54,023 nt of DNA from Rhodocyclaceae bacterium (GTDB taxonomy: Bacteria; Pseudomonadota; Gammaproteobacteria; Burkholderiales; Rhodocyclaceae), in assembly GCA_013426785.1 (NCBI GenBank), contig JACDZI010000013.1, positions 1 to 54,023 on the forward strand, read 5' to 3'. The notes below the pieces were generated by a model, which saw only the letters and a list, made by a program, of their open reading frames with translations, was not told the origin of the DNA and did not search any database. The stretch's first letter is position 1, and the number at the start of each line of letters is the position of its first letter. This document shows, in pieces, positions 19,248 to 29,211 of this stretch. The position numbers and the translations under genes are program-made.

Positions 19248-21148
19248 GGCAGTGCCGCCTGGCGGGTTTCCAGCGCTTCCCAGCGCTCCAGCAGGACAAG
19301 CAGTTCTGCATCAATGGATACCAGCCGCGTCGCTACCCCCTGTGCCGCCTGGCTGTCCTGATAGGTCGCCGGGTCTTCGAGGCAGGCGGTCAGTATTTTC
19401 TGTTCGGCTTCGAGTGCCGCGATCTTGTCAGGCAGGGTTTCAAGTTCGCGTGCTTCCTTCCATGAGAGCTTGTCCGCCTTGGGTTTCTCCGCTTGCCGTG
19501 CTGCCGGCGCTGACTTTTTCGGCTCGGGGCGGTTTTCGGCACGGTGCAAGGCCTGATAGGCTGCCCAGTCGCAGTAGCCGCCGGCATATTCGTGCCAGAC
19601 ACCGGCACCTTCGGCGGCACAGGTCTGGGTGACGATGGCGTCGAGGAAGGCGCGGTCGTGACTGACCAGAAACACCGTCCCGGCATAGTCCTGCAAGAGG
19701 TCTTCGAGCAATTCGAGCGTGTCGATGTCGAGGTCGTTGGTCGGTTCGTCCAGCACCAGCACGTTGGCCGGGCGGGCGAACAGGCGGGCGAGCAGCAGCC
19801 GGTTGCGTTCGCCGCCGGAGAGCGATTTCACCGGCGATCGCGCCCGTTGCGGGGCGAACAGGAAGTCGCCGAGATAGCCGACCACGTGTTTGCGGGCGCC
19901 GCCGATCTCGACGTAGTCCGAGCCCGGCGAGATGATGTCGGCCAGTGTTGCCTCCGGGTCGAGTTGCGCGCGAAACTGGTCGAAATAGGCAATCTCCAGT
20001 TTCGTGCCGCGTTTAATGGTGCCGCTATCGGCTGTCAGTTCGCCGAGAATGAGGCGAAGCAGGGTGGTCTTGCCGGCACCATTGGGGCCGATCAGTCCGA
20101 TGCGGTCGCCGCGCTGGATGCGGCAGGAGAAATCGCGCACCACGCACAGGTCGCCGAAGGACTTGCTCACGTCCTTCAGTTCGGCGACGAGTTGGCCGCT
20201 CTTGTCGCCGCTGTCGAGTTGCAGCTTCACCTGGCCGAGCCGCTCGCGACGGGCAGTGCGTTCGGCCCGCAGCCGGTCGATGCGTTGCACGCGGAAAACA
20301 GCACGAGTACGACGCGCTTCAACCCCTTGGTGGATCCACACCTCCTCTTCCTTCAGCAGCTTGTCGAAGCGCGCGTTTTCCTTCGACTCGTCGGCCAGTT
20401 GCGCTTCCTTGCGTTGCTGGTAGGCGGCGAAACTGCCGGGAAAACTCGCCAGCCGGCCGCGATCCAGTTCGACGATGCGGGTCGCCAGCCGGTCGAGGAA
20501 GCGCCGATCGTGGGTGATGAACAGCAGCGTCACCCCGCTGGCGAGCAGAAACTCTTCCAGCCATTCGATGGCGGCGATGTCGAGGTGGTTGGTCGGCTCG
20601 TCAAGCAACAGCACTTCGGGCGCGACAGCCAGCGCCTGCGCCAGCGCGAGGCGTTTTTTCAGCCCGCCCGACAGGGTCCCGACCCGCGCGTCGGGGTCGA
20701 GGGAAAAACGCGCGATCACCTGTTCCGCCCGGGCTTCATAAGCCCAGGCGCCCAGCGCCTCCATCTCATGCTGCAAGGACTCCATGCGCGGCAACAGCGT
20801 GTCGTGGTCGGCATCCGCTGCGGTGAGCCGGTGGGCGATGTCGTGATACTCGGCCAGGAGGCTGGCGGTGGCGCCCATGCCGGACACGACAGCCTGGAAG
20901 ACGCTCAGATCGGGATCGAAGGGGGGTTCCTGCGGCACATAGCCGAGCTTGAGGCCGGGTTGCGTCCATGGCGCGCCGTCGTCAAGGTGGGCATGGCCGG
21001 CCAGCGCCGCAAGAAGGGAGGATTTGCCGGTGCCGTTGCGGCCGATCAGGGCGACGCGCTCGCCGGCATCGAGCTGGAACGCAGCGGCATCAAGCAGCGG
21101 CACGTGGCCGTAGGCGAGACAGCCATTGTCGAGTTTGATCAGGAGCAT
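19244..21148 (-). CDS. uup: ABC-F family ATPase Uup
   Basis: This 634-residue protein has two soluble ABC domains and no membrane segments, as in ABC-F translation/ribosome factors. Walker A motifs are GRNGTGKSS and GPNGAGKTT; signatures are LSGGLKKRLALA and LSGGERNRLLLA. A C-terminal coiled coil (about residues 565-630) fits Uup, which binds DNA and ribosomes and affects transposon excision. The linker before that coiled coil contains a diverged copy of the dispersed repeat encoding KSAPAAR (19495-19517). Confidence 0.9.
   Translation of the reverse strand: MLLIKLDNGCLAYGHVPLLDAAAFQLDAGERVALIGRNGTGKSSLLAALAGHAHLDDGAPWTQPGLKLGYVPQEPPFDPDLSVFQAVVSGMGATASLLAEYHDIAHRLTAADADHDTLLPRMESLQHEMEALGAWAYEARAEQVIARFSLDPDARVGTLSGGLKKRLALAQALAVAPEVLLLDEPTNHLDIAAIEWLEEFLLASGVTLLFITHDRRFLDRLATRIVELDRGRLASFPGSFAAYQQRKEAQLADESKENARFDKLLKEEEVWIHQGVEARRTRAVFRVQRIDRLRAERTARRERLGQVKLQLDSGDKSGQLVAELKDVSKSFGDLCVVRDFSCRIQRGDRIGLIGPNGAGKTTLLRLILGELTADSGTIKRGTKLEIAYFDQFRAQLDPEATLADIISPGSDYVEIGGARKHVVGYLGDFLFAPQRARSPVKSLSGGERNRLLLARLFARPANVLVLDEPTNDLDIDTLELLEDLLQDYAGTVFLVSHDRAFLDAIVTQTCAAEGAGVWHEYAGGYCDWAAYQALHRAENRPEPKKSAPAARQAEKPKADKLSWKEARELETLPDKIAALEAEQKILTACLEDPATYQDSQAAQGVATRLVSIDAELLVLLERWEALETRQAALP
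19495..19517 (-). repeat. Dispersed 23-bp repeat, copy 5 (diverged, inside uup)
   Basis: This copy matches 19 of 23 positions, sense to uup, and encodes KSAPAAR in the variable linker between the second ABC domain and the C-terminal coiled coil. It is the weakest of the ten copies and could be chance. Confidence 0.45.
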
Positions 21149-21163
21149 GGGCGCATTCTAGGC

Positions 21164-21186
21164 GCCGTCCTGCCAGCGCCGACTTT
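21164..21186 (-). repeat. Dispersed 23-bp repeat, copy 6 (3' of nitroreductase gene)
   Basis: This copy matches 22 of 23 positions and directly abuts the nitroreductase stop codon (21187-21189), in the same orientation as that gene. It lies between that gene and uup. Confidence 0.85.
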
Positions 21187-21771
21187 TTACAAAATCGTGC
21201 AGACGTCCGCGAAGGCCGGCCGCGGGCTGCGCTGGAATAGCTGGTCCGGGTCGCCGTAGCCGAGGTTGCACAGGAAGTTGGCCTTGATGTTTGTGCCGGC
21301 GAAGAACTCGGCATCGACCCTGGCGGCATCGAAACCCGACATCGGGCCACAGTCGAGGCCGAGGACGCGGGCGGCGAGCATGAGGTAGGCTCCTTGCAGG
21401 CTGCTGTTGCGCATCGCCGTGGTTTCGATCAACGCATCGTTGCCGACGAACCAAGCGCGGGCATCGACATGGGGAAACAGGGTCGGTAGCGTGTCGGGAA
21501 AGTCGAGATCCATGCCGAGGATCGCCGTGACCGGCGCGCTCGCCGTCTTGGCGCGGTTGCCTTCCAGCAGCAGCGGCAGCAGGCGCGCCTTCGCTTCCGG
21601 CGACTTTACATAAGTGATGCGCAAGGGCCAGCAGTTGGCGCTGGTTGGTGCCCACTTCATCAGTTCGTGCAGTTCTTCGAGCAGGCTGTCGGCTACCGGC
21701 TGGTCGAGCCAGCCATTGTGGGTGCGGGCAGTGCGGAAGATCTGATCGAGGGCGGTGGGATCAAGCGCCAT
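21187..21771 (-). CDS. rutE: nitroreductase family protein, RutE/HadB-like malonic semialdehyde reductase
   Basis: The 194-residue flavoprotein resembles RutE, which reduces malonic semialdehyde to 3-hydroxypropionate in pyrimidine breakdown. Family signatures are [15 protein letters not shown] near the N-terminus, [16 protein letters not shown] and the FMN-contact region [14 protein letters not shown]. No other rut gene is in the window, so it may act as a general aldehyde or nitro-group reductase. It follows DUF465 by 8 nt on the same strand. Confidence 0.8.
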   Translation of the reverse strand: MALDPTALDQIFRTARTHNGWLDQPVADSLLEELHELMKWAPTSANCWPLRITYVKSPEAKARLLPLLLEGNRAKTASAPVTAILGMDLDFPDTLPTLFPHVDARAWFVGNDALIETTAMRNSSLQGAYLMLAARVLGLDCGPMSGFDAARVDAEFFAGTNIKANFLCNLGYGDPDQLFQRSPRPAFADVCTIL

Positions 21772-21779
21772 GAGCGGGA

Positions 21780-21989
21780 TCAGGCGATCAGATCGGGGCC
21801 GAGCATGCGCTCAGCGGCAGAGATGCGATCCTTGAGTTGCAGCTTGCGCTTCTTGAGACGCCGCAACAGCAGCTCGTCGTGCGGCGGGGCCGCCTCGAGG
21901 CGCTCGATCGTCTCGTCGAGGTCGTGATGCTCGACCTTCAGTTCGGTCAGCAGGGCCTGCAGGGCGGCGGGATCATCAGGGAGCGACAT
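21780..21989 (-). CDS. DUF465 (YdcH-like) small protein
   Basis: This 69-residue helical, highly charged protein has the DUF465 pattern: a first helix with [13 protein letters not shown], then a second helix with [17 protein letters not shown]. Members are small cytoplasmic coiled-coil proteins of unknown function. It is upstream of the nitroreductase gene by 8 nt, so the two are probably cotranscribed. Confidence 0.85.
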   Translation of the reverse strand: MSLPDDPAALQALLTELKVEHHDLDETIERLEAAPPHDELLLRRLKKRKLQLKDRISAAERMLGPDLIA

Positions 21990-22047
21990 GGGACGGAATC
22001 TTATGCCCCTCTGCCGCGAAAGGCAATCCCGCCGCTAAAATGAACTG

Positions 22048-22152
22048 ATGGACAACAGGAGGATCGGCCGCTTCGAGGTGCGCGGGGAGTAGGGGCGCGG
22101 AGCGCAAAGTGTCGTCTATCTCGGTTGGGATCCAGCTCCACGGCGATCGCTC
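22048..22152 (+). pseudogene. remnant of a Ser/Thr protein kinase gene (N-terminus only)
   Basis: Starting at an ATG, the frame reads MDNRRIGRFEVRGE, then a TAG stop at 22090-22092, then GRGAQSVVYLGWDP. This is the start of a bacterial Hanks-type kinase domain with its glycine-rich ATP loop. The leucine that normally precedes GRGAQS is replaced by the stop. After about 35 codons the similarity ends and no further kinase motifs (HRD, DFG) follow before glgB. The simplest reading is a decayed gene of which only the first codons survive. Confidence 0.7.
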
Positions 22153-22454
22153 ACAGCTTGCACCAAATCCACGAAAAATGGCTAATGGACAATCTGGGAT
22201 GAATGGACATCGAAACTTATGTCACGAACCTGAAGGGCACAACGAAGCTCAGAGATGGCTCTGTGTATATCAAACACCGATGTGGTTAAGTTCGGGCGTT
22301 GGCGGCAAGAACGGGATGGAGCAATGCCAGACGGGTCGATCTTCGTGCAGCCCAAACTTTCTTGAGATAGCACTTGCGACGGACGGCTCTGGGTCGGCAA
22401 CCGCCGTCCCGCCAGCGCCGACTTTCCGGGCGTCGTCCCGCCCGGTTCCCTTTT
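22153..22454. other. intergenic region with repeat and no clear gene
   Basis: Between the kinase remnant and the glgB stop codon I find no convincing gene. A 28-codon frame starting at 22203 (MDIETYVTNLKG...) has no ribosome-binding site and no recognisable motif. Local composition is less GC-rich than the neighbours, consistent with decayed DNA. A dispersed repeat lies at 22403-22425. Confidence 0.5.
22403..22425 (-). repeat. Dispersed 23-bp repeat, copy 7 (3' of glgB)
   Basis: This copy matches 23 of 23 positions and lies 29 nt downstream of the glgB stop, in the same orientation as glgB. Confidence 0.9.
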
Positions 22455-24365
22455 CTATGCGGGTTCGAGCAACAGCACGCCCAGTGGCGGCAGGCACAGG
22501 CGTAGCGAGTGCGGCCGGCCGTGATGGCCCCAGTCCTCGGCGTGGACGCCGCCGGCGTTGCCCTGGCCGCTGCCGCCATAGAGCGGCGCATCGCTGTTGA
22601 GTACTTCGCGCCAATAGCCGCCTGACGGCACGCCGACGCGATAGCTCTCGCGCAGCACCGGCGTCGCGTTGAGGATCACCAGCATCGTTTCGCCATTCGT
22701 TCCGCGCCGCAGGAAACTGACGATGCTCTCGTCGCTGTTGTGGCAGTCGACCCACTCGAAGCCGCCGTTGTCGAAATCGCGGGTAAATAGTGCCGGATGG
22801 CTCTTGTAGCAGGCGTTGAGGTCGCGCAGCCAGGCTTGCGCGCCGGCGTGCGGCCCATATTGCAGCAGGTGCCAGTCGAGGCTGAGGTCGTGGTTCCATT
22901 CGCGCGTCTGGCCGAATTCGCTGCCCATGAACAGCAGCTTCTTGCCGGGGTGCGCCCACATGTAGCCGAGCAGCAGGCGCAGGTTGGCGAAGCGCTGCCA
23001 TTCGTCGCCGGGCAGCTTGCCGATCAGCGAACCCTTGCCATGCACGACTTCGTCGTGCGAGATCGGCAGCATGAAGTTTTCGTGGAAGGCATACCAGATG
23101 CTGAAAGTGATCTGGTCGTGGTGGAATTTGCGGTGGATCGATTCGTGGGCGTAGTAGTCGAGCGTGTCGTGCATCCAGCCCATGTTCCACTTCATGCCGA
23201 AACCCAGCCCGCCCAGCCAGGTGGGGCGCGACACCATCGGCCAGGCGGTCGATTCCTCGGCGATGGTCTGCGTGTCGGGAAAATCGCGATACACCGCCTG
23301 GTTCAACTGGCGCATGAAGCCGATGGCGTCGAGGTTTTCGCGGCCGCCGTGGGCGTTCGGCACCCATTCGCCCTCCTTGCGGGAGTAATCGAGATAGAGC
23401 ATTGAGGCGACGGCATCGACGCGGATGCCGTCGATGTGATACTTGTCGAGCCAGAACAGGGCGCTGGAGAGCAGGAAGGCGCGCACTTCATGGCGGCCAT
23501 AGTTGAAGATCTGGCTGCTCCACTCCGGGTGGTAGCCCTGGCGCGGGTCGGCGTGTTCGTAAAGGGCGGTGCCGTCGAAGTAGGCGAGGCCGTGCTGGTC
23601 GTTCGGAAAGTGCGAGGGCACCCAGTCGAGGATGACGCCGATACCGCGCTGGTGCAGGGTATCGACGAGGAACATGAAGTCCTGCGGCGAACCATAGCGC
23701 GAGGTCGCGGCGAAGAACCCGGTCACCTGGTAGCCCCAGGAACCGTAGAACGGGTGCTCCATGACCGGCATCAGCTCAACATGGGTGAAGCCCATATCGA
23801 CGCAGTAGTCGGCCAGTTGCGGCGCCAGGTCGCGGTAGCCGAGCGGACGCAGCGGATCGTCCGGCGAGCGACGCCAGGAACCGAGATGCACCTCATAGAC
23901 GGAGTAGGGCGCATCGAGCGCATTGGCCTGCTTGCGACGCGCCAGCCAGTCCTGATCTTGCCAGACATAGTCGAGGTTGGCGATCACCGAGCCGGTGGCC
24001 GGGGCGACCTCGCTGCTGAAAGCAAAGGGGTCGGCCTTGTCGACCTTGTAGCCATCGAGTGCGGATTCGATGTGGAATTTGTAACGCTGGCCAACGTGGG
24101 CTCCCGGCACGAAACCTTCCCAGATGCCGGAACCGGCATGAATCTGCTTGAGCCAGTTACTGTGGCGGTGCCAGCCGTTGAACTCACCCATCACGGAAAC
24201 GGCATGGGCATTCGGCGCCCACACCGCGAAATGGCAACCTGACTTGCCGCGCTGTTCTCCCGGATGTGCGCCCAGGCGCTCGTAGAGCCGGGTATGGCTG
24301 CCTTCGCGGAACAGGTGCAGGTCAAGGTCGCTCAGGCGACTGATGGCAGTGGGGGTGTTCGACAT
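22455..24365 (-). CDS. glgB: 1,4-alpha-glucan branching enzyme
   Basis: GlgB (636 residues) makes the alpha-1,6 branches of glycogen. An N-terminal CBM48-type domain (FAVWAPNAHAVSVMGEFNGW) precedes the GH13 barrel. Catalytic residues are visible: Asp in GIRVDAVAS (nucleophile), Glu in TIAEEST (acid/base) and Asp in ISHDEVVHG. It is the shorter form lacking the extra N1 domain of the E. coli enzyme. It is monocistronic, since no other glg gene is nearby. GGAAAC precedes the ATG by 8 nt, and a terminator of the upstream gene lies just before it. Confidence 0.96.
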   Translation of the reverse strand: MSNTPTAISRLSDLDLHLFREGSHTRLYERLGAHPGEQRGKSGCHFAVWAPNAHAVSVMGEFNGWHRHSNWLKQIHAGSGIWEGFVPGAHVGQRYKFHIESALDGYKVDKADPFAFSSEVAPATGSVIANLDYVWQDQDWLARRKQANALDAPYSVYEVHLGSWRRSPDDPLRPLGYRDLAPQLADYCVDMGFTHVELMPVMEHPFYGSWGYQVTGFFAATSRYGSPQDFMFLVDTLHQRGIGVILDWVPSHFPNDQHGLAYFDGTALYEHADPRQGYHPEWSSQIFNYGRHEVRAFLLSSALFWLDKYHIDGIRVDAVASMLYLDYSRKEGEWVPNAHGGRENLDAIGFMRQLNQAVYRDFPDTQTIAEESTAWPMVSRPTWLGGLGFGMKWNMGWMHDTLDYYAHESIHRKFHHDQITFSIWYAFHENFMLPISHDEVVHGKGSLIGKLPGDEWQRFANLRLLLGYMWAHPGKKLLFMGSEFGQTREWNHDLSLDWHLLQYGPHAGAQAWLRDLNACYKSHPALFTRDFDNGGFEWVDCHNSDESIVSFLRRGTNGETMLVILNATPVLRESYRVGVPSGGYWREVLNSDAPLYGGSGQGNAGGVHAEDWGHHGRPHSLRLCLPPLGVLLLEPA

Positions 24366-24397
24366 GTGCTGGGTTTCCGGTTGGCGAATGCGAAAAC

Positions 24398-24425
24398 AAA
24401 AAAGGCCCGACGCAATGTCGGGCCT
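24398..24425 (-). terminator. rho-independent terminator of the small gene at 24460-24675
   Basis: A 9-bp perfect stem (AGGCCCGAC / GTCGGGCCT) with a 5-nt loop is followed, on the minus strand, by a run of six T. It separates the small gene from glgB. Confidence 0.9.
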
Positions 24426-24459
24426 AGCCTACGAGTGCGACGTCCAGCCGATTATAGGG

Positions 24460-24675
24460 TCATTGTGCGCCGGCACAGGCGAGCATGCGCTCGACACGCT
24501 TCTTGCGCGCTTCCTCCAGGGTCAAGCCGACCAACGAATCGGGCGGCAGGGGGACATCCCAGTGTGCTTGAAAGAGCATCAGTTGCTCGCCGGTATCCAT
24601 GTGGGCACGATAGATCTTTTCCTGATAGGCCGGGGCGCCGGGTAGCGAAATCAGTTCGACGGATTGAATAATCAT
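24460..24675 (-). CDS. small hypothetical protein
   Basis: The 71-residue protein has no recognised domain. It begins MIIQSVELISLPGAP, contains a segment that could be a short beta/alpha unit (EKIYRAHMDTGEQLMLFQAHWDVPLP) and ends in a basic helix (LEEARKKRVERMLACAG). A strong ribosome-binding site (AAAGGAGA, 5 nt before the ATG) and its own terminator support it as a real, independently expressed gene. No membrane segment or signal peptide is present, so it is probably cytoplasmic. Confidence 0.7.
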   Translation of the reverse strand: MIIQSVELISLPGAPAYQEKIYRAHMDTGEQLMLFQAHWDVPLPPDSLVGLTLEEARKKRVERMLACAGAQ

Positions 24676-24822
24676 GCAGGTCTCCTTTGGCTGTTAACCA
24701 TATCGGCCATATCTCTTCCGGGATAAGCGGGAAAAACAGGTAAAAGGGGGCGTGTATCATCGCTTAAGAAAACAAGGCGGCTTCCCTCTGGCTGCTTTGC
24801 CTGATCTTCGGGAGCATTGCCC

Positions 24823-25143
24823 ATGACTCAAACTCCATCGACGCAACCCGGCCTGCTGGCCAAGCTTATGGCTCTGCTTCTCGGCAGCATCGTGCTCGTG
24901 CTGGGGTTTATGTTCTCCGTGGTGCTGCTGGGCATCTTTTTGGTGCTGGGCGTGGTGGGAGGCGGGTATTTCTGGTGGAAGACCCGGCATGTACGCAGGG
25001 CGATGCAGGCGGCGGCGAATGAGCGTCCCGGTGACGGTGCGGTGATCGAGGGCGAGGTGGTGGTGGTCGATGATGACCGGACGACCCAAGTGATCGGCAT
25101 TACTTATGAAAACGATTCTTCCGGGGGGCGCAGTTCCCGCTGA
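24823..25143 (+). CDS. small inner-membrane hypothetical protein
   Basis: The 106-residue protein has one long or two short membrane segments (about residues 13-50), followed by WWKTRHVRRAM and a cytoplasmic tail containing IEGEVVVVDDD. GGAG lies 8 nt before the ATG; a TTG two codons upstream is not favoured. Short proteins of this layout occur in many betaproteobacteria with no known function. Confidence 0.7.
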   Translation: MTQTPSTQPGLLAKLMALLLGSIVLVLGFMFSVVLLGIFLVLGVVGGGYFWWKTRHVRRAMQAAANERPGDGAVIEGEVVVVDDDRTTQVIGITYENDSSGGRSSR

Positions 25144-25155
25144 TGGGCCGGCCCG

Positions 25156-25374
25156 TCAGGCCGTCGTATCGATCAGCTTGCCGGTGAGTTGCCCTTGGGC
25201 GTTCGGGATTGGATGCGCGCCATCTTCGTGCTTTTTTCTCGGTTCGTTATCCCGGTTGTCACGCTTGTTCTGACCGTCCGGGTTTGCACGCACCACATCC
25301 GGTTTCGCATGTACCGGAGGCGGTTGGATCAAGGAAATGAAAGAATCGAGTCCCATGATCGCAACTAACGACAT
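25156..25374 (-). CDS. small hypothetical protein
   Basis: This possible gene encodes 72 residues, with a hydrophobic start (MSLVAIMGLDSFISLIQPPP) and a very hydrophilic tail rich in Asn, Asp, Lys and Arg. No ribosome-binding site is evident at either candidate ATG (25374 or 25356). It lies between a convergent gene and the tRNA terminator. No family is recognised, and it may not be a gene. Confidence 0.4.
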   Translation of the reverse strand: MSLVAIMGLDSFISLIQPPPVHAKPDVVRANPDGQNKRDNRDNEPRKKHEDGAHPIPNAQGQLTGKLIDTTA

Positions 25375-25408
25375 ATGAGAGCAAGGCTTTAGCCGGGATC
25401 GCTAAAGC

Positions 25409-25440
25409 AAAAGGGTTGGAGTTTTCTCCAACCCTTTGTT
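25409..25440. terminator. bidirectional terminator downstream of tRNA-Val
   Basis: A perfect 11-bp stem (AAGGGTTGGAG / CTCCAACCCTT) with a TTTT loop lies just 3' of the tRNA on the minus strand, where it is followed by TTGCTTT. It also reads as a terminator on the plus strand. Confidence 0.85.
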
Positions 25441-25443
25441 TAT

Positions 25444-25518
25444 TGGTGGGCGGCACAGGGTTCGAACCTGTGACCCCTGCCGTGTGAAGGCAGTGCTCTA
25501 CCGCTGAGCTAGCCGCCC
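25444..25518 (-). tRNA. tRNA-Val (CAC)
   Basis: The minus strand folds as a tRNA: acceptor GGGCGGC pairs with GCCGCCC, D arm GCTC...GAGC, anticodon stem CTGCC/GGCAG with loop TTCACAC (anticodon CAC, reading GTG codons), and T arm ACAGG-TTCGAAC-CTGT. The CCA end is encoded. Total length is 75 nt. Confidence 0.95.
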
Positions 25519-25542
25519 GATAAAGCGGCGCGGATTATAGCC

Positions 25543-26745
25543 TCACTTGATGACGGCGGCGATGGCCTTCGCCACGTAGTCGATGTTCTTCGTGTTCAGC
25601 GCGGCGACGCAGATGCGGCCGGTGCCGACGGCATAGATGCCGTACTCGGCGCGCATGCGTTCCACCTGCGCGGCGGTCAGGCCGGTGTAGGAGAACATGC
25701 CGCGCTGCACGTCGATGAAACCGAAATCCGGCGCACCGGCGCCTGCCAGCTTGTCGACCAGGCTGCTGCGCATGGCGCGGATGCGCGCGCGCATGCCGCC
25801 CAGTTCGTCTTCCCACAACTGGCGCAACTCGGGGCTGGACAGCACGGCCGCCACGACGGCGCCGCCATGGGTGGGCGGGTTGGAATAGTTGGTGCGGATG
25901 ACGCGCTTGACCTGCGACAGCACGCGCGCCGATTCGTCCTTGCCGGTGGTGACGATGGTCAGCGCGCCGACGCGCTCGCCGTACAGCGAGAAGGATTTGG
26001 AGAAGGAGCTGGAGACGAAGAACTGCAGACCGGAGGCGGCGAACAGGTCGAGCGCGGCGGCGTCCGGCGCGATGCCGTCGGCGAAGCCCTGATAGGCCAT
26101 GTCGATGAAGGCGACCAGATTGCGCTCGCGCACGGCGGCCACCACCTTGGCCCACTGTGCGGCGGACAGGTCGGCGCCGGTCGGGTTGTGGCAGCAGGCG
26201 TGCAGCACGACGATGCTTTTCGCCGGCATCGCCAGCAGGGCCGCCTGCATGCCGGCGAAATCGACGCCGCGCGTCGCCGGGTCGTAGTAGGCGTAGTCCT
26301 GCACCGGGAAGCCGGCGCCCTCGAACAGGGCGCGGTGGTTTTCCCAGCTCGGGTTGCTGATATGGACGGTGGCATCGGGCAGCAGGCGCTTCAGGTAATC
26401 GGCGCCGACCTTGAGCGCGCCGGTGCCGCCAAGGCACTGGGCGGTAATGGCGCGGCCGGTGGCCAACAGTTCGCTATCCTTGCCGAACAGCAGGTTTTGC
26501 ACGGCGCCGTTGTAGGCAGGCGTGCCCTCGATCGGCTGGTAGCCGCGCGGCGGCTGGGCGGCCAGGCGGGCCTGCTCGGCCTGCTTGACGGCGGCCAGCA
26601 GCGGAATCTTGCCGTCGTCGCCGAAATAGACACCGACACCGAGGTTGACCTTGGCGGGGTTGGGGTCGGCGTTATAGGCTTCGTTGAGGCCAAGGATCGG
26701 GTCGCGGGGGGCCATTTCGACGGCGGCGAACAGGGAAGTGCTCAT
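25543..26745 (-). CDS. tyrB: aromatic amino acid / aspartate aminotransferase (class I PLP enzyme)
   Basis: This enzyme of about 400 residues transfers amino groups between aromatic or acidic amino acids and 2-oxoglutarate. Motifs include the N-terminal APRDPILGLNEAY, HNPTGADLS and the PLP-lysine segment SFSKSFSLYGERVG. The ATG at 26745 (MSTSLFAAVE) matches family N-termini; the 70-residue upstream extension of the open frame overlaps the divergent uvrB and is rejected. TyrB and AspC share this fold; specificity is not certain from sequence. Confidence 0.9.
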   Translation of the reverse strand: MSTSLFAAVEMAPRDPILGLNEAYNADPNPAKVNLGVGVYFGDDGKIPLLAAVKQAEQARLAAQPPRGYQPIEGTPAYNGAVQNLLFGKDSELLATGRAITAQCLGGTGALKVGADYLKRLLPDATVHISNPSWENHRALFEGAGFPVQDYAYYDPATRGVDFAGMQAALLAMPAKSIVVLHACCHNPTGADLSAAQWAKVVAAVRERNLVAFIDMAYQGFADGIAPDAAALDLFAASGLQFFVSSSFSKSFSLYGERVGALTIVTTGKDESARVLSQVKRVIRTNYSNPPTHGGAVVAAVLSSPELRQLWEDELGGMRARIRAMRSSLVDKLAGAGAPDFGFIDVQRGMFSYTGLTAAQVERMRAEYGIYAVGTGRICVAALNTKNIDYVAKAIAAVIK

Positions 26746-26797
26746 AAGGGCAAGGCTCCGGAAAAAAGGATGAAAATAAAGGCGCGATAATAGCCGA

Positions 26798-28843
<2,046 letters not shown>

Positions 28844-28857
28844 CGGGCCGGACTGGA

Positions 28858-28880
28858 AAAGTCGGCGCTGGCGGGACGGC
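28858..28880 (+). repeat. Dispersed 23-bp repeat, copy 8 (3' of uvrB)
   Basis: This copy matches 23 of 23 positions and starts 14 nt after the uvrB stop, in the same orientation as the gene. Confidence 0.9.
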
Positions 28881-29081
28881 GGCAAAGTGCTAGCAGAGGC
28901 AATGATATCAATCGGCAAGGCCCAACCCACCCTTGCGAGCGAGGAATCCACCCGGTTGAGCACGTAAGCGCCCGTCCATTCGGTTTCGACAAAGAACAAA
29001 TCTGCCGGGAGGTTGGGTGGGATGGGCAAAGGGGTATGATTCAATGGCGTGCCAAGTGACCGATATCGACAGGGAGTCAGC

Positions 29082-29183
29082 ATGCGCGTCAATTACTTCA
29101 TAGAGATGCCATTTGAACCTCAAGATGGAATGTGTAGCGACCCAGTGAGTCCCATTGGAGCTAATAGGCGGGTGACTATATGA
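29082..29183 (+). CDS. possible 33-residue small ORF upstream of the HD-GYP gene
   Basis: The frame starting MRVNYFIEMPFEPQDG has AGGGAG 5 nt before its ATG and ends 28 nt before the HD-GYP gene. It could be a leader peptide or the remains of a longer gene. There is no family match that I recognise, and support is only the ribosome-binding site and the position. Confidence 0.25.
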   Translation: MRVNYFIEMPFEPQDGMCSDPVSPIGANRRVTI

Positions 29184-29211
29184 TTCTTCATTTTCTCAGG
29201 AAGCTGGCCGT

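Larger units (their letters stand above)
28844..29211. other. intergenic region: repeat copy, no established gene
   Basis: This 368-nt stretch after uvrB is less GC-rich than the surroundings. It contains a dispersed repeat (28858-28880) and a 33-codon frame at 29082-29183. I found no tRNA, terminator hairpin or insertion-sequence ends. Minus-strand frames here have no recognisable product. Confidence 0.5.

Noticed and set aside
19544-21259. 571-residue open frame antisense to uup
   Set aside because: Its sequence is low in recognisable structure and lies opposite two intact conserved genes (uup and the nitroreductase end).
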